The position numbers and the translations under genes were made by a program. The notes under the pieces are model-generated. The model was given only the letters and a program-made list of their open reading frames with translations, had not been told where the DNA came from and made no database searches. A stretch of DNA of 64,000 nt, taken from the NCBI RefSeq assembly GCF_004123675.1, contig NZ_CP035417.1, forward strand, positions 1,851,501-1,915,500, written 5' to 3'. How positions within the stretch are numbered: the stretch's first letter is position 1; each line of letters opens with the position of its first letter. This stretch comes from Leisingera sp. NJS204 (GTDB taxonomy: Bacteria > Pseudomonadota > Alphaproteobacteria > Rhodobacterales > Rhodobacteraceae). Shown here piece after piece: positions 27,781 through 35,836 of this stretch.

Positions 27781-27964
27781 GGCGGTCTCTCGTTTTGGCT
27801 TGCCCATGGGTGGCATGGAAGCGGCCCCGGGAACAAGAGGCACAATCGCCGCGCCCAAAAACTTGTGCGGCAGGCAGGGCTTGCCTGCACGCGCTTCCCG
27901 GTTGATATAGGGCCGGTTGACAAATTCCAGCCCGAGGATCTGCGGGCACAAGCGGGGGGCTGGC

Positions 27965-28486
27965 GTGGATCTGCTTCATATTATCTATGAGATGATTGAG
28001 CTGCGGTCATTCTCCAACCTGTGGTACTGGATTGCGCTGGCGGTGCTCTGGTCGACGGCCAGTAACAGGATCCTGGGGGTGCCCTATGATATGGTCCAGC
28101 GGGCGCAGCGCAATGGCGGCCAGGCGGAACGCGATCTGGAGGATATGGTCCGGGTCAATGTGAACCGCCTGCTGTACATCTCCGAGGTTTCAGGCCCTTG
28201 GCTGGTGGCGCTGTCCTGTTTTGTGATGTCCGGCCTGGCTGTGCTTGGCTTTGTCTTCCTGATGGAGATTGCCCAGGCCGTGTTCCTGCTGGTGTTTCCG
28301 ATGTCCGTGGTCGGGCTGATCAGCTTTTTGACCGCGCGCCGGATCTCACAGGAAGGTGCCACGGGCGGGGAGCTGCGCAAAAGATTGGCGTTTTGCCGGC
28401 TCTATGTGCAGGTCGTCGGGGTAATCTCCATTGTGGTCACCGCGTTCTGGGGCATGTATCAAAACCTGACCATCGGGGCATTTTAA
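27965..28486 (+). CDS. Four-helix membrane protein of unknown function upstream of mfd
   Basis: A 173-residue integral membrane protein. The GTG at 27965 is chosen because a GGGGG stretch sits just upstream and the start VDLLHIIYEMIELRSFSNLWYWIALAV makes a short amphipathic lead before the first helix; an ATG at 27992 is an alternative. Hydrophobic segments lie at about 18-36, 84-104, 107-128 and 146-168. Rhodobacteraceae relatives are, from memory, sometimes labelled component of SufBCD complex, but nothing in this sequence or context supports an Fe-S role. It ends 44 nt before mfd. Confidence 0.7.
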   Translation: MDLLHIIYEMIELRSFSNLWYWIALAVLWSTASNRILGVPYDMVQRAQRNGGQAERDLEDMVRVNVNRLLYISEVSGPWLVALSCFVMSGLAVLGFVFLMEIAQAVFLLVFPMSVVGLISFLTARRISQEGATGGELRKRLAFCRLYVQVVGVISIVVTAFWGMYQNLTIGAF

Positions 28487-28530
28487 CAGGCGGGCTGAGA
28501 CCGATTGAGGACACCCGGAAAGGAAAAGGC

Positions 28531-31500
28531 ATGGCACAGCGTGCAATCACCATGGGCGGCGCGCCCGAAGGGTTTGATGCCCGGCTGATCCTGAAGGAAG
28601 TGCAGAAATCCGGCGCGCCGGTTCTGCATGTGGCGCGTGACGACAAGCGGATGGAGGCAATGCGGTCAGCACTTGCCTTTTTTGCGCCGCAGATGCCGGT
28701 GTTTGTCTTTCCCGGCTGGGATTGCCTGCCTTATGACCGGGTATCGCCGAACGCCGATATCTCGGCTGCGCGGATGGCCACGCTGGCGGCCCTGGTGCAT
28801 CAGATGCCCATGCAGTTTGTGCTGCTGACCACATTGAACGCCGCCAGCCAAAGGGTGCCTGCGCGCGGGGTGCTGCGCGAGGCGGCCTTTACTGCCCGTG
28901 TCGATCACCGGATTGACGAAGGCGCGCTGCGCAATTTCCTGGTGCGGATGGGGTTCACCCAAAGCCCGACGGTGATGGAGCCGGGCGACTATGCGGTGCG
29001 TGGCGGTATCATCGATATCTTCCCGCCGGGGGAAAGCGGCCCGGTGCGGCTGGATCTGTTCGGCGATGTGCTGGATGGCGCACGGCGGTTCGATCCGGCC
29101 TCGCAGCGCACCACCGAGAAACTGGAGGTGGTGGAGCTGGCGCCGGTGTCCGAAGTGATCCTGGACGAGGCGGCAATCACCCGGTTCCGTCAGAATTACC
29201 GGATTGAATTCGGCGCCGCCGGTACGGATGATCCGCTGTACGAGGCAGTGAGCGCAGGGCGCAAGCATCAGGGGATCGAGCATTGGCTGCCGTTCTTCCA
29301 TGAAAAGCTGGAAACTCTGTTCGACTACCTGCCGCAGGCGACGGTGACGCTGGATGATCAGGTAACACCGGCACGGCTGGCGCGCTGGGACACCATCGAG
29401 GACCAGTTTGAAACCCGCAAACACGCAATGGCGCAGAAGGGACGGATTGATACCGTCTATAAACCCACGCCGCCGGGCCTGCTGTATTTGGATGACGCGG
29501 CCTGGGAGGCCGTATCGGCCGCGCACCGCGTGGTGCAACTGCACCCGCTGCCGCAGGCCTCGGGTCCCGGCACCGTGGATGCCGGCGGGCGGATCGGGCG
29601 CAACTTCGCACCCGAGCGGCAGCAGGAAAGCATCAGCCTTTTCGGGGCTTTGGCATCCCATATTAAGGCGCGGATGCAGGAGGGACCGGTTCTTATTGCC
29701 TCTTACTCCGAAGGGGCGCGCGAACGCCTGACCGGGCTGATTGAGGATGAAGGCCTGGCAGAAGCCATCCCGGTGATGGATGGCACGCGGATCGGCAAAA
29801 GCGGCCTGCATCTGGCGGTCTGGGCTCTGGAGCACGGGTTCCAGGCGCCGGACATGACGGTGATCTCGGAGCAGGATGTTCTGGGCGACCGGCTGATCCG
29901 GGCACCCAAGAAACGCCGCAAGGCCGAGAACTTTCTGACCGAAACGCAATCGCTCAGCCCTGGTGATCTGGTGGTGCATGTGGACCATGGCATCGGCCGC
30001 TACAAGGGGCTGGAAGTGGTGACGGCAGCAGGTGCTGCGCATGAATGCATCCTGCTGGAATATGCCGAAGCGTCCAAACTGTACCTGCCGGTCGAAAACA
30101 TCGAACTGCTGTCCAAATACGGCCATGACGAAGGTCTGCTGGACCGGCTGGGCGGCGGTGCCTGGCAGGCCAAGAAGGCCAAGCTCAAGGAACGCATCCG
30201 CGAGATGGCGGACAAGCTGATCCGCATTGCAGCTGAACGCGCCCTGCGCAAGGCACCGGTGATGGACCCGCCGCCGCATGCCTGGGAGGAGTTTTCTGCC
30301 CGCTTCCCCTATCAGGAGACCGACGACCAGCTGCGCGCCATCGAGGACGTGATGGAGGATCTGCACTCCGGCCAGCCGATGGACCGGCTGATCTGCGGCG
30401 ATGTAGGTTTTGGCAAGACCGAGGTGGCTATGCGCGCGGCTTTTGTCGCGGCGATGTCCGGCCTGCAGGTGGCGGTGGTGGCACCGACCACACTGCTGGC
30501 ACGCCAGCACGCGGCCTCCTTTGCCGAGCGTTTTCGCGGGTTTCCTCTGCAGGTCAGGCAGTTGTCGCGTTTTGTTAGTACCAAAGAGGCCAGCCAGACC
30601 CGTGAAGGGCTGGCCAAGGGGACCGTCGATATCGTTGTTGGAACCCACGCGGTACTGGCCAAGAACATCAGGTTCCAGAACCTCGGGCTGCTGATCATCG
30701 ACGAGGAACAGCACTTTGGCGTTGGCCACAAGGAACGGCTGAAACAGCTGCGCAGCGACATCCATGTGCTGACGCTGACGGCCACGCCGATCCCGCGCAC
30801 ACTGCAGCTGTCGCTGACCGGTGTGCGGGATCTGTCGATCATCGGCACCCCGCCGGTGGACCGTCTGGCGATCCGCACCTACGTCAGCGAATTTGACACT
30901 GTCACTATCCGCGAGGCGCTGCTGCGCGAGCATTACCGCGGCGGGCAAAGCTTCTATGTGGTGCCGCGGATCACCGACCTGCCGGATGTCGAGGCGTTCC
31001 TGCAGGCACAGCTGCCTGAACTCACCTATGTGGTGGCGCATGGGCAGATGGCAGCGGGCGAACTCGACGACCGGATGAACGCGTTTTACGACGGCAAATT
31101 TGACGTCCTGCTGGCAACAACGATTGTGGAGTCGGGCCTCGACATTCCGACCGCCAACACGATGGTTGTGCACCGCGCCGACATGTTCGGCCTGTCGCAG
31201 CTCTATCAGATCCGGGGCCGGGTGGGGCGTTCGAAAACCCGTGCCTATGCCTATCTCACTACCAAACCGCGTCAGCGGCTGACACCGGCGGCAGAGAAGC
31301 GGCTGCGGGTGCTGGGCTCGCTCGACACATTGGGCGCCGGCTTTACCCTGGCCTCGCAAGACCTTGATCTCCGCGGAGCGGGCAATTTGCTGGGCGATGA
31401 GCAATCCGGCCAGATGCGCGATGTGGGGTATGAACTGTATCAGTCGATGCTGGAGGAGGCGATTGCCAAGATCAAGGCGGGTGAGATGGAGGGCCTCTCG

Positions 31501-31995
31501 GACGCCGATGCGCATTGGGCGCCGCAGATCAATCTGGGCGTGCCGGTACTGATCCCGGAGACCTATGTGCCGGATCTGGATGTGCGCCTCGGGCTGTACC
31601 GCCGCCTGTCGTCGCTCTCGACCAAAGTGGAGCTGGAAGGTTTTGCTGCTGAGCTGATCGACCGTTTCGGCAAGCTGCCGAAAGAGGTCAACACGCTGAT
31701 GCTGGTGGTGCGGATCAAGGGAATGTGCAAACGCGCAGGCATTGCCAAGATGGACGGCGGGCCGAAAGGCGCAACGATCCAATTCCACAATGACAAATTC
31801 GCCTCGCCTCAGGGGCTGGTGGAGTTCATCCAGGGCCAAAACGGTCTGGCCAAGGTAAAGGACAACAAAATCGTCGTGCGCCGGGACTGGAAGAAAGACA
31901 GCGACAAGATCAAGGGCGCCTTTGCCATTGCCCGCGACCTGGCAGAGAAAGTCGTGGCAGAGAAGAAAAAGGCCAAGGCAAAAGCGAAAGCTTGA
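28531..31995 (+). CDS. mfd: Transcription-repair coupling factor
   Basis: ATP-driven translocase that displaces stalled RNA polymerase and recruits UvrA. 1154 residues from the ATG at 28531 (AAAGGA 6 nt upstream). In order: UvrB-like domains with FVFPGWDCLPYDRVSPN, a CarD-like RNA-polymerase-interacting region (GDLVVHVDHGIGRYKGLE), a helicase core with Walker A GDVGFGKTEVAMRA, the DEEQ box IIDEEQHFGVGHKE and TATPIPRTLQ, RGRVGRSKTRAYAY, and the TRCF C-terminal domain. The tail is Lys/Ala-rich. Confidence 0.97.
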   Translation: MAQRAITMGGAPEGFDARLILKEVQKSGAPVLHVARDDKRMEAMRSALAFFAPQMPVFVFPGWDCLPYDRVSPNADISAARMATLAALVHQMPMQFVLLTTLNAASQRVPARGVLREAAFTARVDHRIDEGALRNFLVRMGFTQSPTVMEPGDYAVRGGIIDIFPPGESGPVRLDLFGDVLDGARRFDPASQRTTEKLEVVELAPVSEVILDEAAITRFRQNYRIEFGAAGTDDPLYEAVSAGRKHQGIEHWLPFFHEKLETLFDYLPQATVTLDDQVTPARLARWDTIEDQFETRKHAMAQKGRIDTVYKPTPPGLLYLDDAAWEAVSAAHRVVQLHPLPQASGPGTVDAGGRIGRNFAPERQQESISLFGALASHIKARMQEGPVLIASYSEGARERLTGLIEDEGLAEAIPVMDGTRIGKSGLHLAVWALEHGFQAPDMTVISEQDVLGDRLIRAPKKRRKAENFLTETQSLSPGDLVVHVDHGIGRYKGLEVVTAAGAAHECILLEYAEASKLYLPVENIELLSKYGHDEGLLDRLGGGAWQAKKAKLKERIREMADKLIRIAAERALRKAPVMDPPPHAWEEFSARFPYQETDDQLRAIEDVMEDLHSGQPMDRLICGDVGFGKTEVAMRAAFVAAMSGLQVAVVAPTTLLARQHAASFAERFRGFPLQVRQLSRFVSTKEASQTREGLAKGTVDIVVGTHAVLAKNIRFQNLGLLIIDEEQHFGVGHKERLKQLRSDIHVLTLTATPIPRTLQLSLTGVRDLSIIGTPPVDRLAIRTYVSEFDTVTIREALLREHYRGGQSFYVVPRITDLPDVEAFLQAQLPELTYVVAHGQMAAGELDDRMNAFYDGKFDVLLATTIVESGLDIPTANTMVVHRADMFGLSQLYQIRGRVGRSKTRAYAYLTTKPRQRLTPAAEKRLRVLGSLDTLGAGFTLASQDLDLRGAGNLLGDEQSGQMRDVGYELYQSMLEEAIAKIKAGEMEGLSDADAHWAPQINLGVPVLIPETYVPDLDVRLGLYRRLSSLSTKVELEGFAAELIDRFGKLPKEVNTLMLVVRIKGMCKRAGIAKMDGGPKGATIQFHNDKFASPQGLVEFIQGQNGLAKVKDNKIVVRRDWKKDSDKIKGAFAIARDLAEKVVAEKKKAKAKAKA

Positions 31996-32003
31996 TACGC
32001 AGA

Positions 32004-32049
32004 GCCAAGGAAATTCGAATTTCCTTGGCAAATGTCTTCGAAGACATTT
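32004..32049. repeat. Two abutting perfect palindromes after mfd
   Basis: A 26-nt perfect palindrome (32004-32029, GCCAAGGAAATTC plus its complement) is followed without gap by a 20-nt perfect palindrome (32030-32049, AAATGTCTTC plus its complement) and TTTT overlap at the end. Both centre on TTCGAA. As RNA they make two hairpins with UCGA loops between the convergent mfd and TPR genes, so a bidirectional terminator role is plausible; a dispersed repeat is also possible. Confidence 0.7.
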
Positions 32050-32052
32050 TGC

Positions 32053-33726
32053 TCAGCTGCAGCAGCTGTCCGGCTTCATTGCTGCCTGTGCGCAGAAACA
32101 GGACGCAGCCACCGCCTGGTCTGCGCGGGCAAGCGCCATATCGAGTTTCTGCTTTATGTGCCGGATTTCAACGGTTTCGCCGCGGGCCTTCAGGCAATCA
32201 TGCAGGCCTTTCAGGCTCCAGATATTGTCCGGATGGACCGACGCGCGCGGCAAAGTACCATCCAGCCCCAAGTCCGCACGGTAGACCGCCTCGGCTTGTC
32301 CCGAGCGGCCCTGCTCAAACAGCAGCGCCCCAAGTGCGTGGCGGCTGGGCTGCATCCAGCCCCAGGGCTCATCATAAGGCAGGTTATCGTCCAGCTCGGC
32401 CGAGCGGCGCAAATGGGCAAAAGCCGTGTCGTAGTTCTCTTTGCGGTACTCAATCTCACCGCGCAGCATTTCGGATGCGATTTCAAGCAGATCCACGACG
32501 CGGTTGTTGTGCAGCAGGCGGGTTTCCGGAACGCGGCTCTTGGCGGCGCGGAACAGCTGCTCCTCCGCTTCGGCCTGTGACACCCGGCCAGTTGCGGCAA
32601 ATGCGATGGCGCGGGCGTAATGGGTGTTGGCGGTCAAGGTGCAATAGAGCGCTGGGTCTTCAGGCAGCTCCAGCGCCATGGCCTCCTCCCAGCGGCCAAA
32701 GCGGACCAGGATGTGCGGGTGCATTGCCATGTAGCTTTCAAAGAAATCCGCGATAGGCGGGCTTTCTACCAGCAGCATTTCCGGCGGGGTGGTGTCCAGA
32801 ATACCCTGATTGGCCTGCAACGCAGGTTCAATCTGCCCCAGGAACATCGCGCCGAAGATGACGAAGTGGTAGTTATGCTGGCGGTAGCCGGTGTAGATGT
32901 TGAAGGCGCCCTCACGCGCGTAGAACTTCAGATCCGCCTCAATCGCTTTCCGGTTCCAATGCACCACGCTGTGATAGTCACCGCAAAGCACGTCGATATG
33001 GGTCGGCATATGCACCAGATGGCCTGCGTCCGGCACCAGTGTGCGCAGGACATCGGCGGCCTTCAGGGCTTTTTCCGGCGTCGGCGACATCTCCATCAGA
33101 TGCACATAAAGATGCAGCAGGCCGGGGTGCCTCATCGCGCCGGGGTCGTTCTCCATTGCCCATTCCAGAACCTCCTGCGCCTCCAATGTCGCGGCCCCTT
33201 CGGCGGGCAGGCCGGTTTGCAAGTCCCACATTTTCCAAGGTGTCAGGTTCAGCAGGCTTTCGGCATAGACCGTGCGCAGATCCAGATGATCCGGGCAGGC
33301 GGCAAACGCCGCGCGCATGGCGTCGGCAAAGGCATAATCCCAGATGTGCATGTCCTCCATCGCCTCGCGCTGGGGATAGCGGGCCTGAAGGGCATGGATC
33401 AGCTGCCGCTCGGCCTCTGTGCAGCCCTCTAAACAAGCCAGCGCGGATTGGGCGGCGTCAAAAGCCTGTGCCAGATCTTCGGCACGGCCTTTGCCGTCCC
33501 GCAAGTTCCAGGGCAGATTGTAATTCGGGCCGGTTGCATAGGCCACGCCCCAATGGGCCATGGCGCAGCCGGGATCGTGGGTCAGTGCCTGCTTGAAGCA
33601 TTTGACGGCTTCTTCGTGGTTGTAGCCATAAGTCCAGACCAAGCCGCGGTCGAACCACTTTTGCGTCTTGGGCGAAGCTGCCGTTACCAGACAGGAATGG
33701 CTGCCGAGATCATAATCGTAACCCAT
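32053..33726 (-). CDS. TPR-repeat protein with Cys-rich C terminus
   Basis: A 557-residue cytoplasmic helical-repeat protein without signal or membrane segments. TPR-like units are clear near residues 23-60 (RGLVWTYGYNHEEAVKCFKQALTHDPG) and again in the C-terminal third (YDTAFAHLRRSAELDD, LFEQGRSGQAEAVYRADL). Conserved HMPTHIDVLCGDYHSVV-type blocks sit in the middle. The last 20 residues hold a CFC and a CC pair, which could bind metal. Function unknown; no partner gene is obvious. Its GGGGAGG ribosome site lies inside a hairpin (next feature). Confidence 0.85.
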   Translation of the reverse strand: MGYDYDLGSHSCLVTAASPKTQKWFDRGLVWTYGYNHEEAVKCFKQALTHDPGCAMAHWGVAYATGPNYNLPWNLRDGKGRAEDLAQAFDAAQSALACLEGCTEAERQLIHALQARYPQREAMEDMHIWDYAFADAMRAAFAACPDHLDLRTVYAESLLNLTPWKMWDLQTGLPAEGAATLEAQEVLEWAMENDPGAMRHPGLLHLYVHLMEMSPTPEKALKAADVLRTLVPDAGHLVHMPTHIDVLCGDYHSVVHWNRKAIEADLKFYAREGAFNIYTGYRQHNYHFVIFGAMFLGQIEPALQANQGILDTTPPEMLLVESPPIADFFESYMAMHPHILVRFGRWEEAMALELPEDPALYCTLTANTHYARAIAFAATGRVSQAEAEEQLFRAAKSRVPETRLLHNNRVVDLLEIASEMLRGEIEYRKENYDTAFAHLRRSAELDDNLPYDEPWGWMQPSRHALGALLFEQGRSGQAEAVYRADLGLDGTLPRASVHPDNIWSLKGLHDCLKARGETVEIRHIKQKLDMALARADQAVAASCFCAQAAMKPDSCCS

Positions 33727-33730
33727 GAAA

Positions 33731-33758
33731 TAACCTCCCCAAGTATTTGGAGAGGTTA
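33731..33758 (-). promoter_or_regulatory. Hairpin masking the ribosome site of the TPR gene
   Basis: On the minus strand TAACCTCTCC (33758-33749) can pair with GGGGAGGTTA (33740-33731) over an 8-nt loop: nine Watson-Crick pairs and one G-U. The 3' arm contains the whole GGGGAGG ribosome site, placed 7 nt before the ATG at 33726. Translation would be blocked while the stem is closed. Confidence 0.55.
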
Positions 33759-33786
33759 GGCAGAGGCGTTGATCCGGACAAGATAG

Positions 33787-35022
33787 TTATTCTGCGGGCA
33801 ATTGCGCCTCAGCCCGTGCCATTTGCAGCATCAGCAGGAACGCAAGGCCGGCCATTGTCAGCAGTCCTGCAGCCAGCGGCAGCAGTGAACCGTCAAACAG
33901 CAGGCCCACTGGTGCCGCAATGGCAGCGGCCAGAACGGTGGAAATCGCACCAATCACCGAGGCCGCCATGCCGGCAATATGGCCCATCGGCTCCATCGCG
34001 ATAGCATTGAGATTGCCAAGCGTGGTGCCGGCCAGAAAGAAAACGCTGGTCTGCCAGGCGACAAACAGGCCGAACAGCAGCGTTTCCGGCAGCGCCTGTC
34101 CGCTGAGCACCAGCATCACTGCGGAAATGCAGACCTGCGCAGCCAAGGACCAGGTCACGATCCGGCGCATGCCAACGCGGACCACGATGGCCGCATTCAG
34201 CAGGCTGGCGGTGCCTGCCATCAAGGCCACAAATCCAAACCAGAAGGGAAAGCTGCCAGCGCGGTCAAAGATCACGTCATAGACCTGCTGCACCATGGTC
34301 AGCATGGTGAACAGCATGCCTAGGCAAAGGGTCTGCACCAGAATAGACAGGCGCACAGCCGGGTGGGCGAACATTTCCTTTACCGCGCCCAAAAGCAGCG
34401 GCAGACGGAAGGGGCGGCGGTTCTCCACCGCCAGGGTCTCCGGCAGGCGCAGGCCCATCCACATCACGATGAGGATGGCGAAGATGGCAAAGGCCAGGAA
34501 GATGCTGCGCCAGCTGGAAAAGGCAATGATGCCCGCGCCCAGCATCGGTGCAAAGGCGGGAACCAAGGTGAAGATCATCATTGCAATCGACATCATCCGG
34601 GCCATTTCCCGGCCCGAGTACAAATCCCGCACGATGGCAATGCCGACAACCCGCGGCCCTGCGGCACCCAGCCCCATGACGACGCGGGAGGCCAGCAGCA
34701 GCTCCAGCGATTGCGCCTGCCAGGCAACCGCAGAGGCTGCGATGTACAGCGCAACACCGCCGGCTATGACAGTCTTGCGGCCAAAAGCATCGGACAGCGG
34801 GCCGGTAAAGAACGTGCCGATGCCCATGCCCAGCACAAAAGAAGTCAGCACCAGCTGGGCGCGGTTAATGTCATCCGGGCTAAGTGCCTGGCCGATTTCG
34901 GGCAAGGCGGGCAGCATCGCGTCGATGGAAAAGGCGATGGTGGCAAACATCATCGCGATCAGGGCAATGAATTCGGCCTTGGCCATGCCGTGGGCCGGAG
35001 AGTGTACCTGGGGTTGTGACAT
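33787..35022 (-). CDS. MFS multidrug exporter, Bcr/CflA type
   Basis: A 411-residue inner-membrane drug:proton antiporter with 12 hydrophobic segments. The MFS motif A region reads FFTGPLSDAFGRKTVIAGG (about 72-90), and motif C-like GLGAAGPRVVGIAIVRDLY is typical of the Bcr/CflA subgroup. It starts with AGAGG upstream of the ATG. A 60-nt gap with one hairpin separates it from the downstream TPR gene, so partial cotranscription is possible. Substrate unknown. Confidence 0.88.
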   Translation of the reverse strand: MSQPQVHSPAHGMAKAEFIALIAMMFATIAFSIDAMLPALPEIGQALSPDDINRAQLVLTSFVLGMGIGTFFTGPLSDAFGRKTVIAGGVALYIAASAVAWQAQSLELLLASRVVMGLGAAGPRVVGIAIVRDLYSGREMARMMSIAMMIFTLVPAFAPMLGAGIIAFSSWRSIFLAFAIFAILIVMWMGLRLPETLAVENRRPFRLPLLLGAVKEMFAHPAVRLSILVQTLCLGMLFTMLTMVQQVYDVIFDRAGSFPFWFGFVALMAGTASLLNAAIVVRVGMRRIVTWSLAAQVCISAVMLVLSGQALPETLLFGLFVAWQTSVFFLAGTTLGNLNAIAMEPMGHIAGMAASVIGAISTVLAAAIAAPVGLLFDGSLLPLAAGLLTMAGLAFLLMLQMARAEAQLPAE

Positions 35023-35174
35023 TTGAAACCTCTAACAGCTCTTCAGATGTTTCCGGGGAACAAGGCCGGTCCGGGAGCTGTCCGGTTCCGCTATCACGAA
35101 TCCGCATACCGGGCCAGCGCCCGGCTGCACAGCAAACTGTGCATTGTTGCGATGCTAAGCAATTTGCCGCAAGG

Positions 35175-35831
35175 TTATTCGGCCTCTGCGTCTTTCAGCT
35201 GCTGCAGGATGTCTTCGATCACCTGCTTCCACAGTTCCGGCGGCTGGGCGCCGGGCACGGCGTGCTGGCTGGCGACAATGAAGGTCGGCACCGAAGTTAC
35301 CCCCATCTTGCGGGAATGGGCGTCGCGGTCCTGGATGGTCTGCACATCGCTGTCGCCTTGCAGCAGGCGTGCGGCGACATCTGCATCCATTCCGGCCTCG
35401 CGTGCGACGCCGGCCAGAACCGCGTGGTCGCCGATGTCCTTGGCGTCCACAAAGTAGGCTTGGAACAAGGCATCCACCGCTTCAGTCTGCTTGCCTTCGA
35501 TTCCGGCCCAATGGATCAGCCGGTGTGCATCCAGAGTGTTTGGCGTGCGCGTCATCGCCTCGAAATTGATCGTCAGCCCGGCGTTTCCGGCGTGTTCCAC
35601 CACTGGGGCATAAGCCTTAACCGCGCCGTCCTTGCCGCCGAACTTGCGCTCCAGATAGTCGCGCCGGTCCATGCCTTCGCGCGGCATGTCCGGGTTCAGC
35701 TGGAACGGGTGCCATTCGATAACAAAGGGATGATCCGGCACCTCGGCCAGTGCCTTGTCCAGATGGGTCTTGCCGATATAGCACCACGGGCAGATCGGGT
35801 CCGACAGGATGTCGAGCTTGACGGTGGTCAT
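35175..35831 (-). CDS. DsbA-family oxidoreductase (FrnE/HCCA isomerase-like)
   Basis: A 218-residue cytoplasmic thioredoxin-fold protein with the CPWC active site near residue 14 (LSDPICPWCYIGK) and the FrnE-type stretch EWHPFQLNPDMPREG. The closing part (VPTFIVASQHAVPGAQPPELW) holds the cis-Pro loop. The ATG at 35831 has AAGGA 8 nt upstream; an ATG three codons earlier at 35840 overlaps the ligase stop. No signal peptide, so it acts inside the cell, perhaps as a thiol oxidoreductase or isomerase. It forms an operon with the acyl-CoA ligase. Confidence 0.88.
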   Translation of the reverse strand: MTTVKLDILSDPICPWCYIGKTHLDKALAEVPDHPFVIEWHPFQLNPDMPREGMDRRDYLERKFGGKDGAVKAYAPVVEHAGNAGLTINFEAMTRTPNTLDAHRLIHWAGIEGKQTEAVDALFQAYFVDAKDIGDHAVLAGVAREAGMDADVAARLLQGDSDVQTIQDRDAHSRKMGVTSVPTFIVASQHAVPGAQPPELWKQVIEDILQQLKDAEAE

Positions 35832-35836
35832 TTGGG

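Noticed and set aside
27917-27922. Perfect TTGACA upstream of the mfd-linked membrane gene
   Set aside because: No acceptable -10 box lies 16-18 nt downstream, so it is not reported as a promoter.
28666-32031. A 1121-codon open frame on the minus strand across mfd
   Set aside because: It is the antisense frame of a highly conserved gene in GC-rich DNA; its translation has no domain pattern and mfd is complete on the other strand.
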